The notes beneath the pieces were generated by a model. That model ran no database searches and was not told the origin of the DNA. It saw only the letters and a list, made by a program, of their open reading frames with translations. Both the position numbers and the translations under genes were made by a program. A DNA stretch of 64,000 nucleotides from Saccharopolyspora elongata (GTDB taxonomy: Bacteria; Actinomycetota; Actinomycetes; Mycobacteriales; Pseudonocardiaceae), in NCBI RefSeq assembly GCF_004348985.1, contig NZ_SMKW01000020.1, forward strand, positions 61,979 through 125,978. The letters run 5' to 3'. How positions within the stretch are numbered: the stretch's first letter is position 1; every line of letters begins with the position of its first letter. Positions 19,167 through 28,341 of this stretch are shown one piece after another.

Positions 19167-20222
19167 GTGGATGTGGAGGACATCGACGTCGTGGTGATCG
19201 GGGCCGGCCAGGCGGGCCTGACCGGCTCGTACCACCTGCAGCGAGCCGGCATCGACCACGTGGTGCTAGACCACGGCGACGGGCCGGGCGGCGCGTGGCG
19301 GCACCGCTGGCCGTCGCTGCGCCTCGGCGGCGTGCACGGCATCCACGACCTGCCGGGCAGCCCGCTGCGCGAAACCGACGGCGCCCGCCCCGCCGCCGAG
19401 GTCGTCCCGGAGTACTTCGGGCGGTACGAGTACGAGCAGGAACTCCCCGTGCTGCGGCCGGTGAAGGTCGACGCGGTGCGCGACGGCGGCGAGCGGCTGC
19501 TGGTGGACAGCTCGGCGGGGACCTGGGCCGCCCGAGCGGTCCTCAACGCCACCGGCACCTGGGAGAACCCGTTCTGGCCGCACTACCCCGGGCAGAGCTC
19601 GTTCGCCGGCCGCCAGCTGCACACCGCCGACTACCACGGCCCCGAGGAGTTCCGCGGCCGGCGCGTGATCGTGGTCGGCGGCGGGATCTCCGCGGTGGAA
19701 CACCTGCTGGAGATCGCCGACGTCGCCGAGACGACCTGGGTGACCCGGCGGCCGCCGGAGTTCACCGACGCCGAGTTCACGCCGGTCGACGGGCGAGCCG
19801 CGGTCGCCGAGGTCGAGCGCCGCGTCCGGCTCGGCCTGCCGCCGGGCAGCGTCGTCAGCGCGACCGGGCTCCCGAACACCCCGGCCGTGCAGGCCGCGCG
19901 CGAGCGGGGCGTGCTGAACCCGCTGCCGATGTTCGAGCGGATCACCGCCGACGGTGTCGAATGGGCCGACGGGCGTTCGCAGCGCGCGGACGTGATCCTC
20001 TGGGCGACCGGCTTCCGGCCGGTCATCGCCCACCTCGCGCCGCTGCACCTGCGCGAACCGGGCGGCGGCATCCGGGTCGCCGGGACCCGCGCGGTCGCCG
20101 AGCCCCGGCTGCACCTCGTCGGCTACGGGCCGTCGGCCAGCACCATCGGGGCCAACCGCGCCGGCCGTGCGGCCGCCCGGGAGATCACCGAGTTCGTGCG
20201 GGAAAGATCAAGAAAACCTTAA
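19167..20222 (+). CDS. FAD-dependent monooxygenase-like NAD(P)/FAD oxidoreductase (CzcO/FMO-like)
   Basis: About 351 residues. The FAD motif VVVIGAGQAGLTGSYHLQ is at the N-terminus and the NADP motif VIVVGGGISAVEHLLE about 165 residues later. The ATGFRPVIAHL segment is the usual ATG motif of flavin-containing monooxygenases. GGAWRHRWPSLRL resembles the stretch after the first Rossmann motif in the CzcO group. The start is uncertain: GTG 19167 and 19173 both precede the Rossmann strand; the upstream in-frame extension to 19044 looks non-coding. The substrate is unknown. It ends before two convergent hairpins. Confidence 0.8.
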   Translation: MDVEDIDVVVIGAGQAGLTGSYHLQRAGIDHVVLDHGDGPGGAWRHRWPSLRLGGVHGIHDLPGSPLRETDGARPAAEVVPEYFGRYEYEQELPVLRPVKVDAVRDGGERLLVDSSAGTWAARAVLNATGTWENPFWPHYPGQSSFAGRQLHTADYHGPEEFRGRRVIVVGGGISAVEHLLEIADVAETTWVTRRPPEFTDAEFTPVDGRAAVAEVERRVRLGLPPGSVVSATGLPNTPAVQAARERGVLNPLPMFERITADGVEWADGRSQRADVILWATGFRPVIAHLAPLHLREPGGGIRVAGTRAVAEPRLHLVGYGPSASTIGANRAGRAAAREITEFVRERSRKP

Positions 20223-20256
20223 TCGGTCCTGTCCAGGGACCTAATGCCCTGTAACC

Positions 20257-20293
20257 GGAGCGCCACAGCCAGCAAGCTGCGCTGTGGCGGCTC
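20257..20293 (+). terminator. Hairpin after the flavin oxidoreductase
   Basis: CGCCACAGC (20261-20269) pairs perfectly with GCTGTGGCG (20281-20289), and flanking GAG/CTC bases can extend the stem with a bulge. It lies 38 bp after the stop of the plus-strand oxidoreductase. Confidence 0.6.
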
Positions 20294-20303
20294 AACCACG
20301 CCG

Positions 20304-20340
20304 GCGGCGCCATCTCCAGGAGAGGGGGAGGTGGCGCCGC
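20304..20340 (-). terminator. Hairpin after the P450/ferredoxin operon
   Basis: A 14-bp stem, GCGGCGCCATCTCC (20304-20317) against GGAGGTGGCGCCGC (20327-20340), with a single G-T type mismatch and a 9-base loop. It lies 12 bp beyond the ferredoxin stop on the minus strand. Its right edge TGGCGCCGCTTCA is shared with the repeat at 43763. Confidence 0.6.
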
Positions 20341-20352
20341 TTCACGTCGCGG

Positions 20353-20562
20353 CTACCGGTCGCCGATCAGCGACAGCGCGCCCGACGGGCAGACGTGCAC
20401 CGCCTCCCGGGCCGCCGCGACCAGACCCGCGTCGCCGTCGTCCACCTCGGCCGCCAGCAGCACCACCCGGCCGTCCTCGTCGTTCTGGTCGAACAGCGCG
20501 GGTTCGGTCAGCACGCACTGGCCCGCCCCGACGCAGCGGTCCAGGTCCGCCTCGATCCGCAT
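20353..20562 (-). CDS. [3Fe-4S]-type ferredoxin, P450 partner
   Basis: 69 residues, start ATG 20562 with GAGGAG just upstream inside the end of the P450 gene; the P450 stop is 2 bp away. The cluster motif is CVGAGQC near residue 10 and VCPSGAL near the C-terminus: three cysteines, with the second position of a normal four-Cys motif missing, as in the small [3Fe-4S] ferredoxins paired with actinobacterial P450s. It delivers electrons to the adjacent P450; no ferredoxin reductase gene is nearby. Confidence 0.92.
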   Translation of the reverse strand: MRIEADLDRCVGAGQCVLTEPALFDQNDEDGRVVLLAAEVDDGDAGLVAAAREAVHVCPSGALSLIGDR

Positions 20563-20564
20563 GA

Positions 20565-21782
20565 TCACTCCTCTCCCCAGGTCACGGGCATCTCGTAGAT
20601 CCCGTAGATGTTCGCGTCGGACTTGAACGGCAGGTCGTCCACGGCGACGGCCAGCCGCAGCCCGGGCAGCCGCCGGAACAGGGTGTCGAAGACGATCTGC
20701 AGCTCCAGCCGCGCCAGGTTCTGCCCCAGGCACTGGTGCGGGCCGAAGCCGAACGCGACGTGCCCGCGGGCGTTGCGGGCGAGGTCCAGCTCGTCGGGGC
20801 GGTCGAAGGCCTCGGGGTCGCGGTTGGCCGAGCTGCCCAGCGCGACGACGCCCTCCCCCTCCGGGATCAGCACGCCGCCGATCTCGACGTCCTCCGTCAC
20901 GGTGCGCGAGGTCGCCGCCTCGACGATGGTGAAGTAGCGCAGCAGTTCCTCGACGGCGGTCGGGGTCTTGGCCGGGTCGGCGACGATCTCCGCCAGCTGG
21001 TCGGGGTTCTCCAGCAGCGCCAGGGTGCCCAGCGAGATCATGTTCGCGGTCGTCTCGTGCCCGGCGACCAGCAGCAGGAGCGCCATCCGCACGAGCGCCT
21101 CGTGGTCGGCCTCGCCGGCTTCGCGCTGCTTGCGGATCTGCCTGCCGAGCAGGTCGTCGGTGACCTCCTGCTCCTTGGCCGTCACCAGCTCGTCCAGGTA
21201 CGCCTGGATCTCCTCGACCGCGGCGATGCGCTGCTCGACGGGGGTGGTCTTGCGCAGGATCAGGCCGGTGCGCTCCTGGAAGAAGTCGTGGTCGGTGTAG
21301 GGCACGCCCAGCAGCTCGCAGATGACCAGTGATGGCACCGGCAGCGACAGCGCCCGCACCAGGTCGACCGGGCGGGGCTCGGCGAGCATCTCGTCGATGC
21401 AGCCGTCGACGATCTGCTGGATGCGCGGTCGCATCGCCTCGATCCGCCGCACGGTGAACTCGCCGAGCACCGAGCGGCGGGCGGCGGCGTGCTCTTCCCC
21501 GTCCATCCCGATCATCGACGGGGCCACGGTGCCGACGGTGGCCCGCTGGCCTACCGAGAGCTGCGGGAAGCCGGGGCGGCGCCGGTCGGAGCTCATCCGC
21601 GGATCGCCGAGCACCTGGCGGACGTGTTCGTGCCGGGTCACCAGCCACGCGGTGCCGCCGCCCGCCATCGGGACCTTGGCGATCGGTGCTTCGGCGCGCA
21701 GTTCGGCGTACTCCGGTGCGGACGCGAACGGGCAGGTGCGGACTTTAGGGTAGGCCGCCGGGTCAACGGCATGTTCGGACAT
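20565..21782 (-). CDS. Cytochrome P450 (CYP105-like bacterial class)
   Basis: 405 residues from ATG 21782. Motifs in order: the I-helix LLVAGHETTANM with its acid-threonine pair, the ExxR motif in EELLRYF, and the heme loop FGFGPHQCLGQNLAR with the ligand C351. Soluble, class I (three-component) bacterial P450. It forms a two-gene operon with the ferredoxin and is divergent from a TetR regulator. A xenobiotic or secondary-metabolite hydroxylation role is likely, and the substrate is unknown. Confidence 0.93.
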   Translation of the reverse strand: MSEHAVDPAAYPKVRTCPFASAPEYAELRAEAPIAKVPMAGGGTAWLVTRHEHVRQVLGDPRMSSDRRRPGFPQLSVGQRATVGTVAPSMIGMDGEEHAAARRSVLGEFTVRRIEAMRPRIQQIVDGCIDEMLAEPRPVDLVRALSLPVPSLVICELLGVPYTDHDFFQERTGLILRKTTPVEQRIAAVEEIQAYLDELVTAKEQEVTDDLLGRQIRKQREAGEADHEALVRMALLLLVAGHETTANMISLGTLALLENPDQLAEIVADPAKTPTAVEELLRYFTIVEAATSRTVTEDVEIGGVLIPEGEGVVALGSSANRDPEAFDRPDELDLARNARGHVAFGFGPHQCLGQNLARLELQIVFDTLFRRLPGLRLAVAVDDLPFKSDANIYGIYEMPVTWGEE

Positions 21783-21839
21783 CGTGACTCCCTGATCACC
21801 GAGCGAACAAATGGATGATGCTCTTCCGGTTATAGCGAA

Positions 21840-21858
21840 GTGGAAGAATTTCGTCCAC
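21840..21858. promoter_or_regulatory. Possible TetR operator between P450 and its regulator
   Basis: GTGGA (21840-21844) and TCCAC (21854-21858) form a dyad around an AT-rich centre, in the 139-bp divergent region between the P450 and tetR genes. It is the only clear dyad noticed there. Confidence 0.4.
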
Positions 21859-21921
21859 CTAATTTCGGCCCGGAACATGCGACAATCCGCCCACCCGACG
21901 CACAGCACGCGAGTGAGGACC

Positions 21922-22596
21922 ATGACGACCGACGCCACGCCACGGCTGCGGGCCGACGCCCGCCGCAACCGGGACCGGATCATCGCTGCGGCGCGGGCCG
22001 TCTTCACCGAGCACGGCACCGAGGTCCCGATGGAGGAGATCGCCCGCGCCGCCGGTGTCGGGATCGGCACCCTGTACCGCCGCTTCCCGGACCGCGAATC
22101 GCTGCTCGGCGCCATCGGCCGGGACGCGTTCCAGCAGGTCTTGGACGAGGCCCGGGCGATCGGCGACCGCGAATCCGACCCGTGGCGCGCGCTCTGCGAC
22201 TTCCTGCTGCGCGCCGCCAACCTGCGCACGGTCGTCCGGTTCTCGATGCTGTCCCAGCGGGCCAGGGCGATCCTGGCCGCCGATCCGGAGGTCGAGCAGG
22301 CGCGCGAAGAACTGCTGGAAATCCTCGACGGGATGGTGCGCGCCGCGCAGGCGAACGGTTCGATGCGGCCGGACGTCAGCGGCGGCGACCTCGGCATGAT
22401 CCTTTCGATCGTGCTCCAGGGCGTGCACATCGCCCCGGACGACATCCGCCAGGACGCCTCGGCCCGCTACCTGACGCTGATGCTCGACGGCTTGCAGGCC
22501 CGCCCCGGCACGCCGCTGCCCGGCAGGCCGGTGACGATCGCCGACATCGCCCTGGTGCGGCACAGCGCGGCAGTGGCCGACGAGCAGACCGTCTGA
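21922..22596 (+). CDS. TetR-family regulator, probable regulator of the divergent P450 operon
   Basis: 224 residues from ATG 21922, with GTGAGGACC upstream. The N-terminal helix-turn-helix is RIIAAARAVFTEHG followed by EEIARAAGVGIGTLYRRFPD. The C-terminal domain is the common helical ligand-binding type (SBP1/TetR_C-like). Divergent placement with a 139-bp shared spacer suggests control of the P450/ferredoxin pair. Confidence 0.9.
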   Translation: MTTDATPRLRADARRNRDRIIAAARAVFTEHGTEVPMEEIARAAGVGIGTLYRRFPDRESLLGAIGRDAFQQVLDEARAIGDRESDPWRALCDFLLRAANLRTVVRFSMLSQRARAILAADPEVEQAREELLEILDGMVRAAQANGSMRPDVSGGDLGMILSIVLQGVHIAPDDIRQDASARYLTLMLDGLQARPGTPLPGRPVTIADIALVRHSAAVADEQTV

Positions 22597-22617
22597 CCGG
22601 CGCGCTCGCCGTCCCGG

Positions 22618-22998
22618 TCAGCTCGCCAGGTCGTCGGCCTGGAACATGCCGAAGATGTTGCCCTCGGTGTCCCGGCAGTACGCCACCCAGCCCATGCCGG
22701 TCAGCGCGGTCCGCGGCATCGCCACCCGGCCGCCCGCGGACTCCACAATCGACAGCATGGCGTCGACGTCCTCCACCTCCATGGTCGTCGCGAACGCCGC
22801 GATCGGCGTCTCGTCGGAGGGCTCGGAGCCCTTGCGGGGCAGCAGGCCGCCATCGATGCCCGGGCCCTGTCCCGTGAAGATCAGCCAGTACTGCTCGTCG
22901 CCCCACTGCTGGAACCGCCAGCCGAACACGGTCGAGTAGAACTCGCGGGCCCGATCCACGTCTCCCACGTGGATCTCGAAGTGCACGGGACGCAGCAT
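22618..22998 (-). CDS. VOC-family (glyoxalase/bleomycin-resistance fold) protein
   Basis: 126 residues, start ATG 22998. It opens VHFEIHVGDVDRAREFYS, the first beta-alpha-beta of the vicinal-oxygen-chelate fold, and ends YCRDTEGNIFGMFQ, the second-module metal-site strand. Metal ligands are plausible (His near residue 6, Glu near 113). Function is unassigned; such proteins serve as small dioxygenases, isomerases or binding proteins. It is convergent with tetR. Confidence 0.85.
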   Translation of the reverse strand: MLRPVHFEIHVGDVDRAREFYSTVFGWRFQQWGDEQYWLIFTGQGPGIDGGLLPRKGSEPSDETPIAAFATTMEVEDVDAMLSIVESAGGRVAMPRTALTGMGWVAYCRDTEGNIFGMFQADDLAS

Positions 22999-23083
22999 GG
23001 CGGCCTCCTCGACGCCGGTCGTCGTCTGCGAACCTACGACCTGCCGGCCGCGGGCGCACTGACGATCAGCGGCAGGGAGCAGG

Positions 23084-24424
23084 TCACCCCCGGGCGGGCA
23101 CCAGCCAGCGCAGCACGTGGTAGCCCAGCAGCGTCACGATGGTGCCCAGCGCGATACCGCTGAGGCTGAACTGCGGCGTGATCTGCAGCGACACCCCGCC
23201 GATGCCGGCCACCAGCCCGGCGGCCAGCGGCATCAGGTTGACCGGGTCGCCGAAGTCGACGCGGTTCTCCGTCCAGATCTTCGCGCCCAGCAGGCCGATC
23301 ATGCCGTAGAGCACGACGGTGATGCCGCCGAGCACTCCGCCGGGAGTCGCGGCGATCACCTCGCCGAACTTGGGGCACAACCCGAACAGGATCGCCACGA
23401 TCGCGGCCACCCAGTAGGCCGCCGTGGAGTACACCCGGGTGGCGGCCATGACGCCGATGTTCTCGGCGTAGGTGGTCGTGGGCGGGCCGCCGACCGCGCT
23501 GGAGAGGGTGCTGGCGAAGCCGTCGGCGAAGATCGCCCGCCCGAGGCTGCCGTCCAGCTTGGTACCGGTCATCTCCTCGACGGCCTTGACGTGGCCGGTG
23601 TTCTCCGCGATCAGCGCGATCACCACGGGCAGCACCACGAGGATCGCCGCCGCGTCGAACGACGGCGCGTGCAGCGTCGGCAGGCCGAACCAGCTGGCGT
23701 CGGCGACGCCGCTGAGATCGAGCCGGAGGTGCATGCTGACCTCGCCGCTGGCGTTCGGCGCGGTGATCGGGCCGAAGCCCAGGTCGAACAGCCACGACAG
23801 GACGTAGCCGACGACCAGCCCGATCAGCACCGCGATGCGGGACCAGAATCCGCGCAGCAGCACGCTGCAGCCGAGCACCACCATCATGGTGATCAGCGCG
23901 ATCCACTGGTCCTGCGGCCAGTACGACTCGGCGACCACCGGGGCGAGGTTGAAGCCGATCAGCATCACCACGGCGCCGGAGACCGCGGGCGGCAGCACCT
24001 TGTGCACCACCTGCGGGCCGACGAAGTGGATGATCATCCCGACCGCGGACAGCACCAGGCCGAGCACCAGGATCGCGCCGGTGACCGTCGAGCTGTCCCC
24101 GCCGCCGGCCCGGATCACCGTCACGACGCCCACGAAGGACGCGCTGCTGCCCAGGTAGCTGGGGATCTTGCCCTGCACGATGAGCAGGAACAGGATGGTC
24201 GCCACGCCCGAGACCATGATCGCCAGGTTCGGGTCCAGGCCCATCAGCACAGGGAAGACGAAGGTGGCGCCGAACATGGCCACCACGTGTTGGGCGCCGA
24301 GCCCGATGGTGCGTCCCCAGGAAAGCCGCTCGTCCGGGGCCACCGCCTCGCCGGGGCGCGGCGTGCTGCCGTCCCCGTGCAGCTTCCAGCCGACGCCCAG
24401 CTTCGCGCCGAGTTCCTGCCGCAT
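23084..24424 (-). CDS. NCS2-family nucleobase permease (uracil/xanthine permease type)
   Basis: 446 residues from ATG 24424 with GAGGAGG 8 bases upstream; the longer frame upstream is rejected because it is Arg/Pro-rich. Around 12 to 14 hydrophobic segments, and the NCS2 motifs GLGAQHVVAMFGATFVFPV near the N-terminus and IALIAENTGHVKAV with the substrate-site Glu/Asn, then GGPPTTTYAENIGV. It imports a pyrimidine (uracil or thymine) by proton symport. It is the last gene of the pyrimidine catabolism operon. Confidence 0.92.
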   Translation of the reverse strand: MRQELGAKLGVGWKLHGDGSTPRPGEAVAPDERLSWGRTIGLGAQHVVAMFGATFVFPVLMGLDPNLAIMVSGVATILFLLIVQGKIPSYLGSSASFVGVVTVIRAGGGDSSTVTGAILVLGLVLSAVGMIIHFVGPQVVHKVLPPAVSGAVVMLIGFNLAPVVAESYWPQDQWIALITMMVVLGCSVLLRGFWSRIAVLIGLVVGYVLSWLFDLGFGPITAPNASGEVSMHLRLDLSGVADASWFGLPTLHAPSFDAAAILVVLPVVIALIAENTGHVKAVEEMTGTKLDGSLGRAIFADGFASTLSSAVGGPPTTTYAENIGVMAATRVYSTAAYWVAAIVAILFGLCPKFGEVIAATPGGVLGGITVVLYGMIGLLGAKIWTENRVDFGDPVNLMPLAAGLVAGIGGVSLQITPQFSLSGIALGTIVTLLGYHVLRWLVPARG

Positions 24425-24525
24425 GGCGCCCCTCCTCGTTCCACCCCGCCGGTCGGGGCTGCCACTTTCCGGCGGAACTCTACAAACCCGCGGCCGTGTG
24501 ATCACCGCCGCAGGTCCGCGAGGCG

Positions 24526-25524
24526 TCAGGACATGGCCGGGATGACGGCATCACCATAGGCGTCCACAGTGGAGTCGAGCGCGTCGTGCATGGCGTAGAT
24601 CGCGAACTGGTCGACCCCGGCATCGCGCAGTTCCTGCAGCTTGGCCAGGTGCGCCTGGGCGGGCCCGAGCAGGCAGAACCGGTCGACGATCTCGTCCGGC
24701 ACGAACTCGGTGCTCGGGTTGTCGGCGCGCCCGTGGTGCGAGTAGTCGTACCCCTTCCTGCCCCTGATGTAGTCGGTGAGCGCGGCGGGCACCGCATCCG
24801 CCGCGTCGCCGTAGCGGGCGACGAGGTCGGCGACGTGGTTGCCGACCATGCCGCCGAACCAGCGGCACTGCTCGCGGGCGTGGTCGAGGTCGTCGCCGAC
24901 GTAGGCCGGGGCGGCCACGCACACGGTGATCGACGCCGGGTCGCGACCGGCATCGCGGGCGGCCTCCCGGACGTGGTCGACCATCCACCGCGTCAGGTAC
25001 GGGTCGGCGAGCTGCAGGATGAAGCCGTCCGCCTGCCGGCCGGCGAGCTCCAGGGCCTTCGGCCCGTAGGCGCCCATCCAGATCGGCAGCCGGCCGTCGC
25101 GCACCCACGGCAGCCGGACCGGGGTTCCGTGCAGCTGGACCTCGCGGCCCTCGGCCAGCTCCTTGATCACGCGCATGGCCTGTTCGAGCGTCGCCAGCGT
25201 GGTCGGCCGCCCACCGGTGACCCGCACCGCCGAGTCGCCGCGGCCGATGCCGCACACCGTGCGCGGCCCGAACATGTCGTTGAGCGTGGCGAAGGTCGAT
25301 GCGGTGACCGTCCAGTCGCGGGTGGCCGGGTTGGTCACCATCGGGCCGACCACGAGTCGTTCGGTGGCGGCCAGGATCTGGCTGTGGATGACGAACGGCT
25401 CCTGCCACAGAACGCAGGAGTCGAAGGTCCAGCCGTGGCTGAAGCCGAGCTGCTCGGCCCGGCGCATCCGGTCCACCACGGACCACGCGGGCGGATCGGT
25501 CTGCAGAACCAGTCCGAAGTCCAT
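24526..25524 (-). CDS. LLM-class flavin/F420-dependent oxidoreductase of the pyrimidine cluster
   Basis: 332 residues, start ATG 25524 after GGGGGAG. It is a luciferase-like TIM barrel: MDFGLVLQTDPPAWSVVDRM at the start, then VGPMVTNPATRDWTVTAST, GIGRGDSAVRVTGG and LPIWMGAYGPKALELAG. This is the TIGR03842-type subgroup often found next to dihydropyrimidinase genes, and probably uses F420. The operon contains no PydA/PreTA dihydropyrimidine dehydrogenase, so this enzyme is a candidate for the first step (uracil to dihydrouracil), which is inference. A RutA-like ring-opening role is another option. Confidence 0.85.
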   Translation of the reverse strand: MDFGLVLQTDPPAWSVVDRMRRAEQLGFSHGWTFDSCVLWQEPFVIHSQILAATERLVVGPMVTNPATRDWTVTASTFATLNDMFGPRTVCGIGRGDSAVRVTGGRPTTLATLEQAMRVIKELAEGREVQLHGTPVRLPWVRDGRLPIWMGAYGPKALELAGRQADGFILQLADPYLTRWMVDHVREAARDAGRDPASITVCVAAPAYVGDDLDHAREQCRWFGGMVGNHVADLVARYGDAADAVPAALTDYIRGRKGYDYSHHGRADNPSTEFVPDEIVDRFCLLGPAQAHLAKLQELRDAGVDQFAIYAMHDALDSTVDAYGDAVIPAMS

Positions 25525-25634
25525 CTCTCCCCCAAAACTGTTCTTGAATCTAATTTGCTTTGCGGTGCGGGTAGCGGAACCTCAGACGCCGCCTGGACTG
25601 TCGGAGCCCCGACTTGCGTATGACCTGTACGAAT

Positions 25635-27035
25635 TCAGATCAGGTACTGGCAGGTGTCGCGGGCCAGGAACCGCCCGTGCCCGGCCCGGCCCGTGTAGGT
25701 GCCGTCGTCGACGACGACCTCGCCGCGGGAGAGCACAGTGCGGACCCGGCCGGTGATCCGCTTGCCCTCGTAGGCGTTGTAGTCGACGTTCATGTGGTGC
25801 GTCTCGGCCGAGAGCACGTGCTCGGCGCGCGGGTCGTAGATCACGATGTCGGCGTCTCCGCCGGGCGCGATCGTGCCCTTGCGCGGGTGCAGGCCGAACA
25901 TCCGGGCCGGGGTGGTGCAGGCCAGTTCGATCCAGCGGCGGCGGTCGATGCGCCCCTCCACGACGGCCTGGTGCAGCAGGTCGATGCGGTTCTCCACGCC
26001 CGGGATGCCGTTGGGGATCTTCGAGAAGTCGCCGCGGCCGAGTTCCTTCTGGTCCTTGAAGCAGAACGGGCAGTGATCGGTCGACACCACCGAGAGGTCA
26101 TTGGTGCGCAACGCCCGCCACAGGTCCGCCTGGTGCTCGGCGGGCCGCAGCGGGGTCGAGCAGACGTACTTCGCGCCCTCGAACTCCGGCCGGGCCAGGT
26201 CTTCGACTGTGAGGAACAGGTACTGCGGGCAGGTTTCGCCGAAGACGTTCAGCCCGTTGTCGCGGGCCCGGGTGATCTCGGCGACGGCCTCGGCCGCCGA
26301 GACGTGCACGACGTAGAGCGGGGCACCGGCCACTCTGGACAGCTGGATCGCCCGGTGCGTCGCCTCCGCCTCCAGCAGCGGGTGCCGGACCTGCCCGTGG
26401 AACCGCGGGTCGGTGCGCCCGGCGGCCAGCGCCTGCTGCACGAGGACGTCGATGGCGATGCCGTTCTCGGCGTGCATCATCGTGAGCGCGCCGTTTCCGG
26501 CAGCCTGCTGCATGGCCCGCAGGATCCGCCCGTCGTCGCTGTAGAACACGCCGGGATAGGCCATGAACATCTTGAAGCTGGTGATCCCCTCGGCGACCAG
26601 CGCGTCCATCTCCTTCAGCGCCTCGTCGCCGACGTCGGAGAGGATCATGTGGAAGCCGTAGTCGATCGCGCACTGCCCGTCTGCCTTGGCGTGCCAGGCG
26701 TCCAGTCCTTCGCGCGGCGAGCCGCCGACCGGCTGGATCGCGAAGTCGACGATCGTGGTGGTGCCGCCCCACGCGGCGGCCCTGGTGCCGGTCTCGAAGG
26801 TGTCCGACGCGAACGTCCCGCCGAAGGGCATCTGCATGTGCGTGTGCCCGTCGACGCCGCCCGGGATGACGTAGTGCCCGGACGCGTCGATCACGGTGTC
26901 CGCATTGGACACCCACTGCTCGGCGACGGCGGGCGCGGCGATCGCGGTGACCTGCTCGCCGTCGACGAGCACGTCCGCGTGGGTCTCCTCGGTCGCGGTG
27001 ATCACGAGGCCACCGCGGATGATCGTCCTGCTCAT
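25635..27035 (-). CDS. hydA: Dihydropyrimidinase (D-hydantoinase family)
   Basis: 466 residues, start ATG 27035, which overlaps the stop of the aminotransferase gene (ATGA). Metal-site motifs are VDGHTHMQMPFGG (HxH), the carboxylated Lys in SFKMFMAYPG, the two histidines in MMHAENG and VVHVSAAEA, and the Asp in VVSTDHCPF. It opens dihydrouracil or dihydrothymine to N-carbamoyl-beta-amino acids, step two of reductive pyrimidine degradation. The ring substrate could also be a hydantoin, but the neighbouring ureidopropionase and aminotransferase favour pyrimidines. Confidence 0.94.
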   Translation of the reverse strand: MSRTIIRGGLVITATEETHADVLVDGEQVTAIAAPAVAEQWVSNADTVIDASGHYVIPGGVDGHTHMQMPFGGTFASDTFETGTRAAAWGGTTTIVDFAIQPVGGSPREGLDAWHAKADGQCAIDYGFHMILSDVGDEALKEMDALVAEGITSFKMFMAYPGVFYSDDGRILRAMQQAAGNGALTMMHAENGIAIDVLVQQALAAGRTDPRFHGQVRHPLLEAEATHRAIQLSRVAGAPLYVVHVSAAEAVAEITRARDNGLNVFGETCPQYLFLTVEDLARPEFEGAKYVCSTPLRPAEHQADLWRALRTNDLSVVSTDHCPFCFKDQKELGRGDFSKIPNGIPGVENRIDLLHQAVVEGRIDRRRWIELACTTPARMFGLHPRKGTIAPGGDADIVIYDPRAEHVLSAETHHMNVDYNAYEGKRITGRVRTVLSRGEVVVDDGTYTGRAGHGRFLARDTCQYLI

Positions 27036-28330
27036 GACCGCCCCGCCTTCTCCAGCGCCGCCAGCAGGATCCGGCCGCCCTCGCGCGCCTCGGCCTCCGT
27101 GAGGGTCAGCGGCGGCGCGATGCGCAGGACGTTGCCCTCCAAGCCGCCCTTGCCGATGAGCACGCCGCCCCGCCGAGCCTCCTCGAGGACCTCGGTGGCG
27201 ATCTCCGGCGCGGGCGTTCCGTCGGCGTGCGCCAGCTCCACGCCGATCATCAGGCCCTTGCCGCGCACGTCGACGACGGTCGGGATCCGGCCGAGCGCTC
27301 CGTCGAGCTGTTCGCGCAGCACGCCGCCGACGCGCGCGGCGTTGCCCTGCAGGTCGTGGTCGAGGAGGTAGTCGAGGTTGGCCAGCGCACCGGCCGCGGT
27401 GACGGGGCTGCCGCCGAAGGTGGAGATCGAGTTCGCCCGGACGCTGTTCATGATCTCGGCGCGGGCGATGACGCCGCCGACCGACAGGCCGTTGCCGATG
27501 CCCTTGGCGAAGGTGACGATGTCCGGCGCGCCGTTGGCGTCGTGCGCCTGCCAGCCCCAGAAGTGCTCGCCGGTCCTCCCCCACCCGGTCTGCACCTCGT
27601 CGCTGATCCACAGGATGCCGTGCCGGTCGAGGACCTCCTTGAAGCGGGCGAACATGCCGTCCGGCGGGGTGGCGAAACCGCCGACGCCCTGGATCGGCTC
27701 GGCGATCAGGCAGGCGACGTTGCCGTTCAGCTGCCCGAGCACGTCCTCCAGGTCGGACACGCACGCGGCGGTGAACTCCGCGTCCGGCAGGCCCGCGAAC
27801 GGGGTGCCGCGCCGGCGGCTGCCGTGCACGTACGCCGTCTGGACCGGCGACAGGCTGGTCGGCGACCAGCCGCGGTTGCCGGTCACCGCCAGGGCCGAGA
27901 ACGACCGGCCGTGGTAGCTGTTGCGCAACGCCAGCACCTGGTTGGAGGCGCGGTAGCCGGTGGCCAGCAGCAGCGCGGTGTCGTTGGCCTCGGTGCCGCT
28001 GGTCGTGAAGAACACCCGCGGGTCGTCGATGCCCGAGAGCTCCGCGACCCGCTCGGCGAGCTCGATCATCGGCCGGTTCAGGTACAGCGTGGAGGTGTGC
28101 AGGATCCGGCCCGCCTGCTCGCCGACCGCCGCGGTCACCTCGGGCAGCGCGTGCGCGGTCATCGTGGTGAGGATGCCGCCGAAGAAGTCCAGGTACCGGT
28201 TCCCCTCGGCGTCCCAGACGTGCCGCCCCTCGCCGCGCTCGACGTCGATCGGCTCGTCGTAGTACAGCGCGAGCCAGTCCGGCAGCACCGCGCGGTGCCG
28301 CTTGGTCAGCTCTGCGTGCGTGCTCGTCAT
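27032..28330 (-). CDS. Class III aminotransferase, probable beta-alanine / 3-aminoisobutyrate transaminase
   Basis: 432 residues, start ATG 28330, 11 bp after the ureidopropionase stop. Class III PLP enzyme: FFTTSGTEANDTALLLATG (cofactor-phosphate loop), ISDEVQTGWGRTG with the Asp that contacts the PLP nitrogen, and the Schiff-base Lys in TFAKGIGNGLSVGG. In this operon the logical substrate is beta-alanine or 3-aminoisobutyrate from pyrimidine breakdown, giving malonate semialdehyde or its methyl form. AGXT2-like enzymes of this type are the closest known group. Confidence 0.9.
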   Translation of the reverse strand: MTSTHAELTKRHRAVLPDWLALYYDEPIDVERGEGRHVWDAEGNRYLDFFGGILTTMTAHALPEVTAAVGEQAGRILHTSTLYLNRPMIELAERVAELSGIDDPRVFFTTSGTEANDTALLLATGYRASNQVLALRNSYHGRSFSALAVTGNRGWSPTSLSPVQTAYVHGSRRRGTPFAGLPDAEFTAACVSDLEDVLGQLNGNVACLIAEPIQGVGGFATPPDGMFARFKEVLDRHGILWISDEVQTGWGRTGEHFWGWQAHDANGAPDIVTFAKGIGNGLSVGGVIARAEIMNSVRANSISTFGGSPVTAAGALANLDYLLDHDLQGNAARVGGVLREQLDGALGRIPTVVDVRGKGLMIGVELAHADGTPAPEIATEVLEEARRGGVLIGKGGLEGNVLRIAPPLTLTEAEAREGGRILLAALEKAGRS

Positions 28331-28341
28331 CGTCGTTCCTC

